A stretch of DNA of 64,000 bases from Deltaproteobacteria bacterium (GCA_029262455.1 JAJCZJ010000063.1:91858-155857), one strand, 5' to 3'. Positions 48,825 to 58,205 are shown, counted from the first letter of the stretch. The notes: a model not told the origin generated them from the letters alone. Numbers and translations are program-made.

Positions 48825-49262
48825 ATGATGAAGTCGAGATCGAACGCAGGATTTTCGTTGCTGGATCTTCTCGTCGCCTTGGGCCTGACCTTGGTCGTCA
48901 GTGCAATGGCGGCACCGACCGCGTCCAAGATTGTGAGCAACTACCAGCTGCGCGCCGCGACCGACCAGCTTGCCATGGAAATTGGCAAAGCAAGAATACG
49001 GGCCGTCGGACAGGGAGTCTTTTCGCGAGTCCGCATCACTGAAGGCGGGTACGTCGTCGAGACAAGCGAAGACGGTAGCACCTACACAATCGTCGACGGA
49101 CCGTTCGACCTGCAAGAAGGCTGGAGCATCAGCGTCGAAGGGAATCACCCGACCTTTAGTCGTACCGGCCTGACGGCGGCTCCCGCCAGTATTTCGGTCG
49201 GCGGCAACAGCCTGTACCGCACCCTACACGTAAACGTCCTCGGCCGAGTCACCGCATCATGA
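48825..49262 (+). CDS. GspH/FimT-like minor pseudopilin of the second cluster (Asp5 variant)
   Basis: 145 residues from ATG 48825. Leader MMKSRSNAG then FSLLDLLVALGLTLVVSA: the +5 Glu that is nearly invariant in type IV pilins and pseudopilins is Asp here. ATDQLAMEIGKARIRAVGQ matches the GspH/FimT helix, and beta-rich segments end with RTLHVNVLGRVTAS. It is only distantly like the FimT pair of the first cluster. The downstream gene overlaps its stop (ATGA). Confidence 0.82.
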   Translation: MMKSRSNAGFSLLDLLVALGLTLVVSAMAAPTASKIVSNYQLRAATDQLAMEIGKARIRAVGQGVFSRVRITEGGYVVETSEDGSTYTIVDGPFDLQEGWSISVEGNHPTFSRTGLTAAPASISVGGNSLYRTLHVNVLGRVTAS

Positions 49263-49672
49263 TGACCGATCAAAAAGGATTCAGCCTGCTCGAAGTCGTA
49301 GTCGGACTGGGTCTGATCCTGTTCGTTAGCGCAGGCATGGCGGCCTCCACGATCGGAAGTATCCAGACCGGCGCGGTGAGCAATCAAGTCACGGTCGCGA
49401 GCTTTCTCGTCCAAGACAAGATCGAACAGCTTCGATCGCTCGACCCATCCACCAATCCGGCCGATCTAACGGTCGGATCACACAGCGATGCAGCCGGCGC
49501 GATGGATCAATTCGGTCAAAGTGGTGGCGCCTATACGAGAACCTGGACCGTAACCGAGGACACTCCGATTCTCGGAATGTCGGAAGTCGTAATCACCGTC
49601 TCGTGGAACGGACCAACGCACCAGACAATGTCTGGCGTCACCTTCCTGTGCGATGGAGCATCCTGCACATGA
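49259..49672 (+). CDS. PilV-like minor pseudopilin of the second cluster
   Basis: 137 residues. Leader MMTDQKG then FSLLEVVVGLGLILFVSAG with Glu5. VASFLVQDKIEQLRSLDP is the PilV/PulI hallmark. Its ATG overlaps the upstream stop and its stop overlaps the next start, both as ATGA. A C-terminal Cys pair (FLCDGASCT) is at the end. Confidence 0.86.
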   Translation: MMTDQKGFSLLEVVVGLGLILFVSAGMAASTIGSIQTGAVSNQVTVASFLVQDKIEQLRSLDPSTNPADLTVGSHSDAAGAMDQFGQSGGAYTRTWTVTEDTPILGMSEVVITVSWNGPTHQTMSGVTFLCDGASCT

Positions 49673-50301
49673 GTGTCCACGGCAGGGTCAAGAATCAGCG
49701 CGGTCTGACCTCGCTCGAGGTTCTTATCTCGACGATCCTCGGCTCCGCTGTGCTCTTGGGATTTCACTCATTCAGCCAATCCCAACTCTCGAGTCTACAG
49801 AACCAGGCGACGCAGATCAGCGTCCAATCCACGGCTCGCTCAATGCTAGAGGTCGTGGCTCGAGACATACGCCGAGCTGCGATGGACCCGACATGCGGGA
49901 AAGCGTTTGACGGGATTGCCATCGCAAAGCCGGGCGAGATCAGGGTTCAATCAGACTTCGACGGCAGCGGCTTCATCGATGCAGCCGAAGAGAGCATTAC
50001 GTATCGATACGATCACCAGGACAACGCGATCGAACGGGTCTCCGGCGGGACCGCGCAAACCTTGATGACGGACGTTTCGATATCCGGCAGCTCATTGCGC
50101 TATTTCGGCGCCGACGGAACGGAGCTGCTTCCGGGCAGCGCCGGTCTGTCATCGGCCGACCGGGATCAGGTCAGGCGAGTGCGCGTCGAGCTAGCGTTCG
50201 CCGAACCGGGACACGGACGAGAGCAGCCGCTACGCACGCGGGTCGCGACAGACGTCGACCTCCGAAACCGCTACTTCCTCGGAAGCGAAGCGTGCCCGTA
50301 G
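49669..50301 (+). CDS. PilW-like minor pseudopilin of the second cluster
   Basis: 210 residues from ATG 49669, chosen for the ATGA overlap with the preceding stop. Leader MSVHGRVKNQRG then LTSLEVLISTILGSAVLLG with Glu5. TARSMLEVVARDIRRAAMDP is the PilW/PulJ helix. A calcium-loop-like DFDGSGFIDAAEE (residues about 88-100), resembling an EF-hand loop, is present. C-terminus acidic with EACP. Confidence 0.87.
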   Translation: MSVHGRVKNQRGLTSLEVLISTILGSAVLLGFHSFSQSQLSSLQNQATQISVQSTARSMLEVVARDIRRAAMDPTCGKAFDGIAIAKPGEIRVQSDFDGSGFIDAAEESITYRYDHQDNAIERVSGGTAQTLMTDVSISGSSLRYFGADGTELLPGSAGLSSADRDQVRRVRVELAFAEPGHGREQPLRTRVATDVDLRNRYFLGSEACP

Positions 50302-50417
50302 GCCCGATCGCAAAAACCAATCTCGAAGAACGACTGACAAGCTAATCAGAATTAGCACCGAAAGTGGGGGGGTGATGTGGGATAGTGGTGACGCGGTGCA
50401 CAGCGACAGGAGATCTC

Positions 50418-51587
50418 ATGACCCAGCACCACCCGCCGCTGCATCAAGACGAACGGGGACTCGTCCTGTCCGCAACGTTTCTCATCCTCGTCGTATGGCT
50501 CGTGCTCGCAGGTGGCACGTTCGCAGTGAGCCAACTCGACCTGCGTTCGACATCACATCAGATCACCGGGAACCAAGCACTGTTCAGCGCTGAGGCAGGT
50601 CTCGCCCATTCACTGCGCCAGATCAACTCGATCGGCGTCGTCCGCTTCGATGCCGACATCGCCAATCGATGGGCGCAAATCTACGGGGCCGGCGCCAAGA
50701 GCTTCGACGACTTCAACGACTACACCTACGATGTGGTCGTCGCCGCGGATCCCGCGGATCCCCTCAACCGCGGCACCCTGACTGCCGTCGGCCGCGCGCC
50801 GTTACAAGCTCGCCGTATCGTACAGGTCCAGCTAGCCAAAGGAGGATTCACCGGGCCTCCAGGGGCGATCCATCTTGCAGCGGACGCAGTCGATAGTCAG
50901 TTCACCGGCAACGCATTCGATGTCGACGGCAACGATCACGATCAATTCGGCAACCCGACCGCCAACGACCCCGTCCCGGGGATCTCCACCCGAAACGACA
51001 CAGTGGCAGACGACGTAGCGGGCAGCCTCAACAACAACCAGGCCGACAACGTCCAAGGCCTTGGCTATTCGGCTTCCCCACTGACACCGAGTGTGATCCC
51101 CACCAACGGTCCCGGGGTAAGCGATCTCGACCAGATCGTGGCCGACCTGCTGGCAACACCGGGAGTTGTCCAAACTCCCCAAGGCAACTTCAACGGCAGT
51201 AACGTCTTCGGCACTCCAGGAGCACCGCAAATTACGTACATGACCGATGACAATGTGAAGTTGAACGGCAACGCCACCGGTGCCGGGATCCTGATCGCCG
51301 ACGGGTCCGTCACGATCAACGGTACGCTCGACTTTGTTGGCTGGATCATCGTGCGCGGCGACACCATCATCAACACGACTTCGAGCGACGACGACCAGAC
51401 AGCAGTCCTCGGCAACGCGACGATTCTCGGTTCTCTTTGGACCGGAAACTTCGAAATCAAAGTCGGCGGAAGCGCCATCGTCAACTACTGCCGAGAGTGC
51501 CTCGAGCTTGTCGATGGCATCGTCCCAGGCCCCGGGAACCTCGTCCCACGACCGATGGTGATCACGTCCTGGGCGGAAGTGCTCTAA
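50418..51587 (+). CDS. PilX-like pilus assembly protein of the second cluster
   Basis: 389 residues from ATG 50418 with AGGAGA upstream. The opening DERGLVLSATFLILVVWLVLA is the PilX N-terminal helix, followed by QALFSAEAGLAHSLRQINS. Then a beta-rich, Asn/Asp/Gly-rich exported part with ILIADGSVTINGTLDFVG and VLGNATILGSLWTG, strand repeats similar in style to beta-solenoid proteins. Shorter than the 704-residue protein of the first cluster but the same architecture. One CRECLE Cys pair near the end. Confidence 0.82.
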   Translation: MTQHHPPLHQDERGLVLSATFLILVVWLVLAGGTFAVSQLDLRSTSHQITGNQALFSAEAGLAHSLRQINSIGVVRFDADIANRWAQIYGAGAKSFDDFNDYTYDVVVAADPADPLNRGTLTAVGRAPLQARRIVQVQLAKGGFTGPPGAIHLAADAVDSQFTGNAFDVDGNDHDQFGNPTANDPVPGISTRNDTVADDVAGSLNNNQADNVQGLGYSASPLTPSVIPTNGPGVSDLDQIVADLLATPGVVQTPQGNFNGSNVFGTPGAPQITYMTDDNVKLNGNATGAGILIADGSVTINGTLDFVGWIIVRGDTIINTTSSDDDQTAVLGNATILGSLWTGNFEIKVGGSAIVNYCRECLELVDGIVPGPGNLVPRPMVITSWAEVL

Positions 51588-51630
51588 CAGTCCGGCCGGA
51601 ATCTTTCCGAAAGGATCGAATCGTCGCACA

Positions 51631-51652
51631 GGGTGCCGCAACCGCGGCACCC
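51631..51652 (+). terminator. Hairpin after the second pilX-like gene
   Basis: gggtgccgc and gcggcaccc, perfect nine-base arms with a four-base loop, 43 bases after the stop and followed by agttt. A short terminator candidate. Confidence 0.5.
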
Positions 51653-51767
51653 AGTTTCCGGTCCCAACGCAGGGTTCGTTGATCCCCGTGTCGGCTCGGC
51701 TATGGTAGCGATCAGACAGGCCTGAATCTGTCGAGATCACTCCAAGCTCAACCGCACCGAGGACCCC

Positions 51768-53798
51768 GTGGCCGACTCTGTTTCCCATTCGATTCCCGTA
51801 CGCCGCGGCCAAGTATTCATGGTTGCGGCCGCGATGGTATGCGGGCTCGGCGGTGGTTTGGGCGCGGTCGCGCTACACAAGCTGATCCACTTGGCCCAGG
51901 TTCTATTCTACGGAAACAGCCACTCGTTCCTCGCGGCTGTCGAAGCAGTTCCGGCCTGGCACCGAGTCCTTGCACCAACGATCGGAGGGCTGATCGTCGG
52001 TCCTTTCGTCTACTGGACTGCCCGCGAAGCGAAGGGTCATGGCGTCCCCGAGGTCATGAAAGCGATCATCCTGCGCGGCGGCGCAATTCGTCCGCGCGTG
52101 GTCGTCGTCAAAGCAATCGCCTCGGCAATCACGATCGGCTCCGGTGGATCCGCTGGTAGAGAAGGGCCCATCGTTCAGATCGGCGCAGCGCTGGGGTCAG
52201 CATTCGGCCAGGCTTTGAACGTATCGACAACGCAACTGCGCACCCTCGTCGGCTGCGGCGCGGCGGCGGGAATCGCCGCCGCATTCAATGCCCCAATCGC
52301 CGGAGCCCTCTTCGCCGTCGAAGTCTTACTCGGCGATTTTGGCGTTCCACAATTCAGTCCGATCGTCATCGCATCCGTCGTCGCTACCGTCGTTTCGCGA
52401 CTGATGCTGGGCGATTCACCGGCCTTTGAGGTGCCCGGCCACGAGCTCATCAGTCCGTTTGAGCTAGTGCCCTACACCGTCGTCGGCGTCATAGCGGGCC
52501 TCGTTGCCATCTGCTTCATCCGAACTCTCGACTGGTTCGAATCAGTTTTCGACGATAGCCCCTTCCCGCCGGAGTATTTCAAGGCCGGACTAGGCGGGCT
52601 CATCGTCGGCATCGTCGGCATCTGGTTCCCGCAAGTTTTTGGCAGCGGCAGTGACACCATCCACGCGTCATTGACCGGAACCCTCGGCCCCGGCCTACTC
52701 GCGGCACTTCTCCTAACCAAGATATTCGCCACCTCGATCACTCTTTCCTCCGGCGGATCGGGTGGGGTCTTCGCTCCTTCTCTCTTCCTCGGAGCTATGA
52801 CCGGGGGATTACTGGGGACCTACATTCACCAGTTCTTCCCGTCGTACACAGCGACATCCGGCGCCTACGCACTCGTTACGATGGGAGCCGTGGTCGCAGC
52901 GACAACCCACGCCCCAATCACGGCAATCATCATCATCTTCGAGATGACCGGAGACTACTTGATCATTCCTCCCCTGATGGCGGCTTGCGTGGTCAGCACT
53001 CTGGTGTCGTCGCGGTTGCACGAAGATTCCATTTACACGATCAAATTACGCGCAGCGGGGATCGATATCGGCAAGCAAGACGACCCAAACGTCATGCGAT
53101 CCGTCCGAGTTCGCGACGTTGTAGATCGCCAACCCGAAACAATCCCGGCCTCGGCAAGTTTCGCCGAAGTACTCGATTTGGTATTGGCAAGTCATCACAA
53201 CGAGTTCTTTGTCATCAACGACCAACAGGAAATGCTCGGCGCTGTGTCGCTCCCAGAAGTCCGACGACTGATCGCGGAAAGTGAAGATCTCAAGGGCATC
53301 GCGGTCGCAGGCGATCTCGTCGACGCGACGCGGCCTACCGTCCGGCTCGACGACAATCTCGATGTCGTCATGCAGCTCTTCAGTCACGCCGACTTCGACG
53401 GGCTAGCCGTGATCGACGACGAACATCCACGCGTTCTTCTCGGCATTGTGCGCCAAAGGGATGTCATCCACGCCCGCAACCAGGCGGTGCTAGAACAAGA
53501 CCTCGTCGGCAGCGTTTCGAGCTCTGTCAGCATCGCCGGACGGGTGCGGCAGGTGGACATCGGCGATGGTTATGTCGTCCAAGAGATCCCCGCCCCCCAT
53601 TCCTTCATTGGCCACAGCATCGGCGACCTCGCTGTCCGCCAACGCTTTGATGTCCAGATCGTCTTTCTCCGCCGCGGCCGAGACAAGGACGGCGAGCGCC
53701 ACCTCGAAGTTCCAAGACCCCAAACCCTCATCCGGGAAGCCGACACCCTCATCATCGCCGGCGCGAAGGAAGCAGCAGACAGACTGGAACACATATGA
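51768..53798 (+). CDS. ClC-family chloride transport protein with CBS and TrkA-C-like domains
   Basis: 676 residues from GTG 51768. The membrane part (about 1-430) has AKGHGVPEVMKA (a GHGVP form of the usual GSGIP filter motif), GSGGSAGREGPIVQIGAALGS with the gating Glu in GREGP, and GGSGGVFAPSLFLGAMTGG. At the position of the E. coli intracellular proton glutamate the protein has Val (LFAVEVLL), which favours a channel-type mechanism. CBS pair about 440-570 (MRSVRVRDVVDRQPETIPA) and a TrkA-C-like domain near the C-terminus (QEIPAPHSFIGHSIGDLAV). Its stop overlaps the next start (ATGA). Confidence 0.92.
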   Translation: MADSVSHSIPVRRGQVFMVAAAMVCGLGGGLGAVALHKLIHLAQVLFYGNSHSFLAAVEAVPAWHRVLAPTIGGLIVGPFVYWTAREAKGHGVPEVMKAIILRGGAIRPRVVVVKAIASAITIGSGGSAGREGPIVQIGAALGSAFGQALNVSTTQLRTLVGCGAAAGIAAAFNAPIAGALFAVEVLLGDFGVPQFSPIVIASVVATVVSRLMLGDSPAFEVPGHELISPFELVPYTVVGVIAGLVAICFIRTLDWFESVFDDSPFPPEYFKAGLGGLIVGIVGIWFPQVFGSGSDTIHASLTGTLGPGLLAALLLTKIFATSITLSSGGSGGVFAPSLFLGAMTGGLLGTYIHQFFPSYTATSGAYALVTMGAVVAATTHAPITAIIIIFEMTGDYLIIPPLMAACVVSTLVSSRLHEDSIYTIKLRAAGIDIGKQDDPNVMRSVRVRDVVDRQPETIPASASFAEVLDLVLASHHNEFFVINDQQEMLGAVSLPEVRRLIAESEDLKGIAVAGDLVDATRPTVRLDDNLDVVMQLFSHADFDGLAVIDDEHPRVLLGIVRQRDVIHARNQAVLEQDLVGSVSSSVSIAGRVRQVDIGDGYVVQEIPAPHSFIGHSIGDLAVRQRFDVQIVFLRRGRDKDGERHLEVPRPQTLIREADTLIIAGAKEAADRLEHI

Positions 53799-54847
53799 GC
53801 ACTGAACCCGTACGCATCGGCTTCGTCGGCTGTGGATTTATCGCCGACTTCCACGCGATGCTGCTCGCACAATGCAAACACCCACATCAGATTTCTGCCG
53901 CCTACGATATCGACAGACCACGGCGAGACCGCTTCTCTGAAAAATGGGAATCGCTGCCCGTGGAATCACTCGATGCGGTCTTGGAATGTGTCGACGCCGT
54001 CTTCATTTGCACCTGGACAAGCGAACATCGTCGGCTCGTCGAGGCGGCGGCGAAGGCCGGTGTCCACGTATTTTGCGAAAAGCCCCTCGCGTTTGACTGC
54101 GCACAAGCCATTGCCATGACCGACTGCGTCGAGCGTGCCAACATCGTCAACATGGTCGGTCTCGTCTTGCGTTCAACTCCGGCGATGCTGGCTCTGCGCG
54201 AAATGATCCACGATCCAACCTCGGGTAGGGTCATGAACATCGTTTTTCGCGACGATCAATACCTTCCCACACAAGGCATGTACGCCTCGGACTGGCGTGC
54301 CGACCCAAAGCGGGCCGGCAGAGGTAGCCTCATCGAGCACTCGATTCACGACCTGGACATCCTCGAATGGCTCGTCGGCCCGGTCCAAAGCGTTGCAGCG
54401 CGAGAAGCGTTCTTCCACGGGATTCAGGACATCGAAGATTCCGTCACCGCGCTCCTCGCCTTCGCCGGCGGGGCCACCGCAACGCTGTCCTCGGTTTGGC
54501 ACGATATTCTCTCACGGCCGAGCCAACGCCGCATCGAAATCTTTTGCGAGAGAGCGCTCTATGTCCTTGAGGGCGAGTGGTTTGGACCCATTCGATGGGA
54601 GAAACGTGTAGGTGGCAGCGACGAACGCGGGTCCCTCGACGGCGAGGCGCTCACCAATTGGCTGAACGACCGCGATATTCAGATCGGCTATCCCCACGAT
54701 CGCTTCTTGCAGGCCATCCAGAGCGGCGGAACCGCCGCGCCAAACTTCAAAGACGCAATTCGTGCTCACCAATTGGTCGACGCCGCGTACGCGTCTGCAG
54801 CCAACAACGGCATGCCCGTCGATGTCTCGGAACGAATGTCGAAGTAG
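53795..54847 (+). CDS. Gfo/Idh/MocA-family oxidoreductase
   Basis: 350 residues. N-terminal Rossmann motif IGFVGCGFIADFHAMLL, the family CEKPLAF stretch, then the C-terminal alpha/beta substrate domain with ADPKRAGRGSLIEHSIHDLDILEWLVG. NAD(P)-dependent reduction or oxidation of a sugar or cyclitol is expected; the substrate is not clear. ATG overlaps the stop of the ClC gene, so the two are coupled in translation, an unusual pairing. Confidence 0.9.
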   Translation: MSTEPVRIGFVGCGFIADFHAMLLAQCKHPHQISAAYDIDRPRRDRFSEKWESLPVESLDAVLECVDAVFICTWTSEHRRLVEAAAKAGVHVFCEKPLAFDCAQAIAMTDCVERANIVNMVGLVLRSTPAMLALREMIHDPTSGRVMNIVFRDDQYLPTQGMYASDWRADPKRAGRGSLIEHSIHDLDILEWLVGPVQSVAAREAFFHGIQDIEDSVTALLAFAGGATATLSSVWHDILSRPSQRRIEIFCERALYVLEGEWFGPIRWEKRVGGSDERGSLDGEALTNWLNDRDIQIGYPHDRFLQAIQSGGTAAPNFKDAIRAHQLVDAAYASAANNGMPVDVSERMSK

Positions 54848-54908
54848 CAAAGACCACTACAACCGGCCAAGAGCGGTTCAGCGCTACTGAATGGTCCGCC
54901 TCAGGGTA

Positions 54909-55382
54909 TCAGCCGGTCAACGACTCGTAAGCACGGCGAATCTCCACCGACTTTTCGTGCGCGACCTTCTGCAGATCTTCCCCCAGCCCGGCGACGCGAT
55001 CGGGATGGTACTTCTTCATTTGGTCGCGATACCCTCTCGTAATCTCCTCTCTTGACGCACCACGCGGCACGCCGAGAACTTCATACGGATCCAGGCGCTG
55101 CCGGTCTGCCCTGGGTTCTGCCGCCGGCCGCCGAGGCGGCTTCATCCCCGGAATCGGTCGATTTCCAAAGTAGATCGCGGCCAACAGGACCAAAAGATCG
55201 TCGACGAAACCCGCAGGGAGCCCATCTGGAATCAGATCGATTGGGCTTCCCAGGTACAACAGGGCCAGAGCGAGCAGAACAAACGGACGGAGCGACTTCG
55301 TCAATCCAGCCCAGCCTTGCGGATTCCGCCAAACGAAATAGGCAACAGCGAGGACGAGTCCTGGGAGAAGGAAGCGAGTCAC
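54909..55382 (-). CDS. Membrane J-domain protein with DUF1232
   Basis: 157 residues, GTG start at 55382. Two or three membrane-associated segments (about residues 3-19, 34-44, 58-71), the middle region LLYLGSPIDLIPDGLPAGFVDD matching DUF1232 in the pattern SPIDLIPD. A J-domain fills residues 97-156 with DPYEVLGVPRGASREEITRG and HPD at 126-128. The HPD stimulates Hsp70 (DnaK), so this could recruit DnaK to the membrane. Convergent with the oxidoreductase gene. Confidence 0.88.
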   Translation of the reverse strand: MTRFLLPGLVLAVAYFVWRNPQGWAGLTKSLRPFVLLALALLYLGSPIDLIPDGLPAGFVDDLLVLLAAIYFGNRPIPGMKPPRRPAAEPRADRQRLDPYEVLGVPRGASREEITRGYRDQMKKYHPDRVAGLGEDLQKVAHEKSVEIRRAYESLTG

Positions 55383-55532
55383 GGCTCTTGTCTACGAAAA
55401 GTCCGCTGGTCGGCGGGGATCTCGGCGACCGCCGCGTTCAAGTACCCACCACCAGTCGAAAAACAGTTGGTCTGGCGCCGCGAGGACAGGAAGGATCCGC
55501 GCGGCGCCAGACTGAGAGGTAACGCAATCGCT

Positions 55533-56864
55533 CTATTTGCCGTAGCGATTCAGGGACGACATCTCGAAAAAGTTGGCGTCGAACTTGATGTTGGAATCAA
55601 AACCCGAGCGCGGTGTCGATTTGACGCCGGCAATCGTAGCCTGATCGCGTTTGATGTTCTCAGCGCATTGGAAAGCCATATTGGAGCCTTGCACCCAGTC
55701 CTTCTTGCCGTCCGGACGCTTCACTTCTTTCGGGATGAACGCCATGACCTGGTACGAGTTGAGCAACTCCCCTTTCCAACTGTACTTCGATACCCACGAC
55801 CCCTGGAACGAGATCGCATCTACGTACATTTCCATGCGGCCAAAAAGGTAATACTTGTCCTTCGGAACCGCCTCCAAGATATAGTGCGGCCGCAGCGCGA
55901 GAGACCCGGTCGCAGACGCCCAGGGAACACCCTTCCAAGAATCGTCCATGTACCCAATGAATGGCAGGTCGGGCCACTGCGCGCGCCAGCCGCCATCTTC
56001 TAGCCAGTCGAGCTCAGCTTTCGACTCGAGGCTCAGCGGATCGACAATGCGCAACATGTTCTTCGTACCCTTGAACTTCCAGTCGAAGTCTTCCGGTTTT
56101 CCGTCAAAGAACGGCCCGTCATCTTGGCTCATGTCGGAGCCGAGAAAGCCGTCGGAGCGATTCGCCGGACTGACGGCGCGGACACGCCGTAAGGCTGGGA
56201 CAAAGGACCACGAGGAGTCGCGTTTCCCCGGATCGCGATAGCGCCACGAGAGAGCCGCGGTACCATTCAAATCCACCGGCGACTTCACGACGGTAAGAAA
56301 CTGATTGAGCAAGTTGAGCGGGTTCTCGTCTCGATCCTCAGCGGGGACACCGTCAAAGTACCGGAAACTCGCCTCGACGTCGGTACGCCGCTCTAGCCCT
56401 TTGCGGTTCACCCAGTTGAGTTGAGACTCGTTCTTGCTGTTACCGAAATACCAAGTTCGATAAAAGAAGTTCCAAATGACTTTCGAAGCCGCTTTCGGAT
56501 CATCCTCGGCGACCTTCGGAAACGGAAAACCAAGAATGTAGTCGGGCTGCTTCCCCGTCGCCTTGTCGATGATCTGGCCCTTGTCGCCAATATCGAACTT
56601 GCCGGCATTCGCGTCGCTCGCTGCCTTGAAATCCTCCGGCCAAGTATAGATGTCGGTCGGCCAGGCGACGATCTTGTTGATGTAATCACCTTCTCGATAA
56701 TGTTTGAGAATCTCGGGCGGCAGCAATCCTTCCGCGAGCTTCCAAGTTTGTTTGTTCAACACAACTCCGGGCTCCGGCCCTTCGGCATGTGCGCTCGTTA
56801 CGATCGCGACGAAGCCCAGCCCCACGGCAGCGGCTGTCGCTAGTGTGCGACGGATCAAATGCAT
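55533..56864 (-). CDS. DUF1329 exported protein
   Basis: 443 residues from ATG 56864, preceded by AGGAGGTCTA. Sec signal peptide about residues 1-25 (cleavage after SAHA). Typical DUF1329 phrases: WTKLAE-like KQTWKLAEGLLPPEILKHYREGDY, ATGKQPDYILGFPFP, and near the end WVQGSNMAFQC. Family members are exported proteins of about 450 residues found near RND transport and hydrocarbon or steroid degradation genes; activity unknown. Divergent from the LLM oxidoreductase. Confidence 0.88.
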   Translation of the reverse strand: MHLIRRTLATAAAVGLGFVAIVTSAHAEGPEPGVVLNKQTWKLAEGLLPPEILKHYREGDYINKIVAWPTDIYTWPEDFKAASDANAGKFDIGDKGQIIDKATGKQPDYILGFPFPKVAEDDPKAASKVIWNFFYRTWYFGNSKNESQLNWVNRKGLERRTDVEASFRYFDGVPAEDRDENPLNLLNQFLTVVKSPVDLNGTAALSWRYRDPGKRDSSWSFVPALRRVRAVSPANRSDGFLGSDMSQDDGPFFDGKPEDFDWKFKGTKNMLRIVDPLSLESKAELDWLEDGGWRAQWPDLPFIGYMDDSWKGVPWASATGSLALRPHYILEAVPKDKYYLFGRMEMYVDAISFQGSWVSKYSWKGELLNSYQVMAFIPKEVKRPDGKKDWVQGSNMAFQCAENIKRDQATIAGVKSTPRSGFDSNIKFDANFFEMSSLNRYGK

Positions 56865-57173
56865 CCCTAGACCTCCTGAATCGATTCGGCCGCGAAGTCG
56901 GCCTTGAACAGCGAGTGTATTCAGACCAGCGGAGAAAAATCCAACGCCTTCGAATCCCGCTGAACGTGGACAGAGCGCGCCAGCCCGGGTAGACACTCGC
57001 CGTGCGCCCGGATTGCGACGAGGCGAACTCTGAATGTTGGGGCGGGACTCTGGACTTCGCCAGCGGCGAGGCATAGCAAAAAGGGGCAGCATCGCACCCG
57101 GGAAAGCTTCCGTTCCGGAGTTGCCCCAAACTTGCGCGATCGAGCAATAGTCCTCGCAATAAGGAGAATTCGT
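56865..57173. other. Divergent intergenic region
   Basis: 309 bases between DUF1329 and the LLM gene with no supported gene. Contains an imperfect inverted repeat (ggggca at 57083-57088, tgcccc at 57122-57127) just ahead of the ribosome site aaggag of the LLM gene. Both promoters should lie here. Confidence 0.5.
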
Positions 57174-58205
57174 ATGAGAATTGGCATCAACGTCGGCTAC
57201 TCGGGGTCAACGATGTCGGTCAACATGGACGTCATCAAGCAAGCGGACGACCTCGGACTGCACTCGGTGTGGGCCGCTGAGGCCTATGGCAGCGACGCGG
57301 TAACGCCACTCGCGTGGATCGCCGGCCAAACCAAGCAAATCAAGGTCGGCACCGCAATCATGCAGATTCCTGCACGAACCCCGGCGATGACAGCAATGAC
57401 GGCAACGACGCTTGATCAGCTCTCCGGAGGGCGCTTCCTGCTCGGCATCGGGGCCTCAGGCCCGCAGGTCGTCGAAGGCTGGCACGGGGTCGCGTACGGC
57501 AAGCCGATGAAGCGCACGCGCGAGTATATCGAGGTACTGCGCCAGATCTTCGCGCGCGAAGCGCCTCTAACGTACGAAAGCCAGCACTACCAGATTCCCT
57601 ATCAGGGCTCTGACGCTAGCGGCCTGGGCAAGCCTCTGAAGAGCATCCTGCACGGCCGGCAGATCCCTATCTACGTAGCTGCGATCGGTCCGAAGAGTGT
57701 CTCACAGACGGCCGAGATCGCCGATGGATGGTTGCCCATCTTCTTTTCTCCCGAGCGCGGAATGAAGATCTACAAAGAGGGCATCGAAGCAGGCTTTGCC
57801 AAGGCCGGTAACAACAAGGAGTACAAAGACTTCGACATCGCAGTGAATCCCAACGTGATTCTCACGGACGACGTCCAGGCCGGCATCGACATGATCAAGC
57901 CGATGGTCGCCCTCTACGTCGGGGGCATGGGAGCGCGCGGCAAGAACTTTTACAACGATCTCGCCTGCCGCTACGGGTTCGACGCCGAGGCCAAGGAGAT
58001 CCAGGATCTCTACCTCGATGGCAAAAAAAAGGAAGCAAGTGCAAAGGTTCCGAACCAGCTCGTCGACGAGGTGGCTCTGATCGGGCCCAAGGAGCGCATT
58101 CGAGACCGAATCGCCGTCTGGAAAGAATCACCGGTAACCACGATGATTTGCGGCATCGGTCAGCCCGAAGTCCTTCCTTTGCTCGGCGAGCTCAACGACG
58201 GCTGA
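57174..58205 (+). CDS. LLM-class (luciferase-like) F420-dependent-type oxidoreductase
   Basis: 343 residues from ATG 57174 with AAGGAGAATTCGT upstream. TIM-barrel luciferase-like fold: opening [63 protein letters not shown] (cofactor-binding SGGRF.LGIG) and [15 protein letters not shown] [23 protein letters not shown]. Members use F420 or FMN on many small substrates; the target is unknown. Same direction as the peroxiredoxin 79 bases later. Confidence 0.88.
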   Translation: MRIGINVGYSGSTMSVNMDVIKQADDLGLHSVWAAEAYGSDAVTPLAWIAGQTKQIKVGTAIMQIPARTPAMTAMTATTLDQLSGGRFLLGIGASGPQVVEGWHGVAYGKPMKRTREYIEVLRQIFAREAPLTYESQHYQIPYQGSDASGLGKPLKSILHGRQIPIYVAAIGPKSVSQTAEIADGWLPIFFSPERGMKIYKEGIEAGFAKAGNNKEYKDFDIAVNPNVILTDDVQAGIDMIKPMVALYVGGMGARGKNFYNDLACRYGFDAEAKEIQDLYLDGKKKEASAKVPNQLVDEVALIGPKERIRDRIAVWKESPVTTMICGIGQPEVLPLLGELNDG

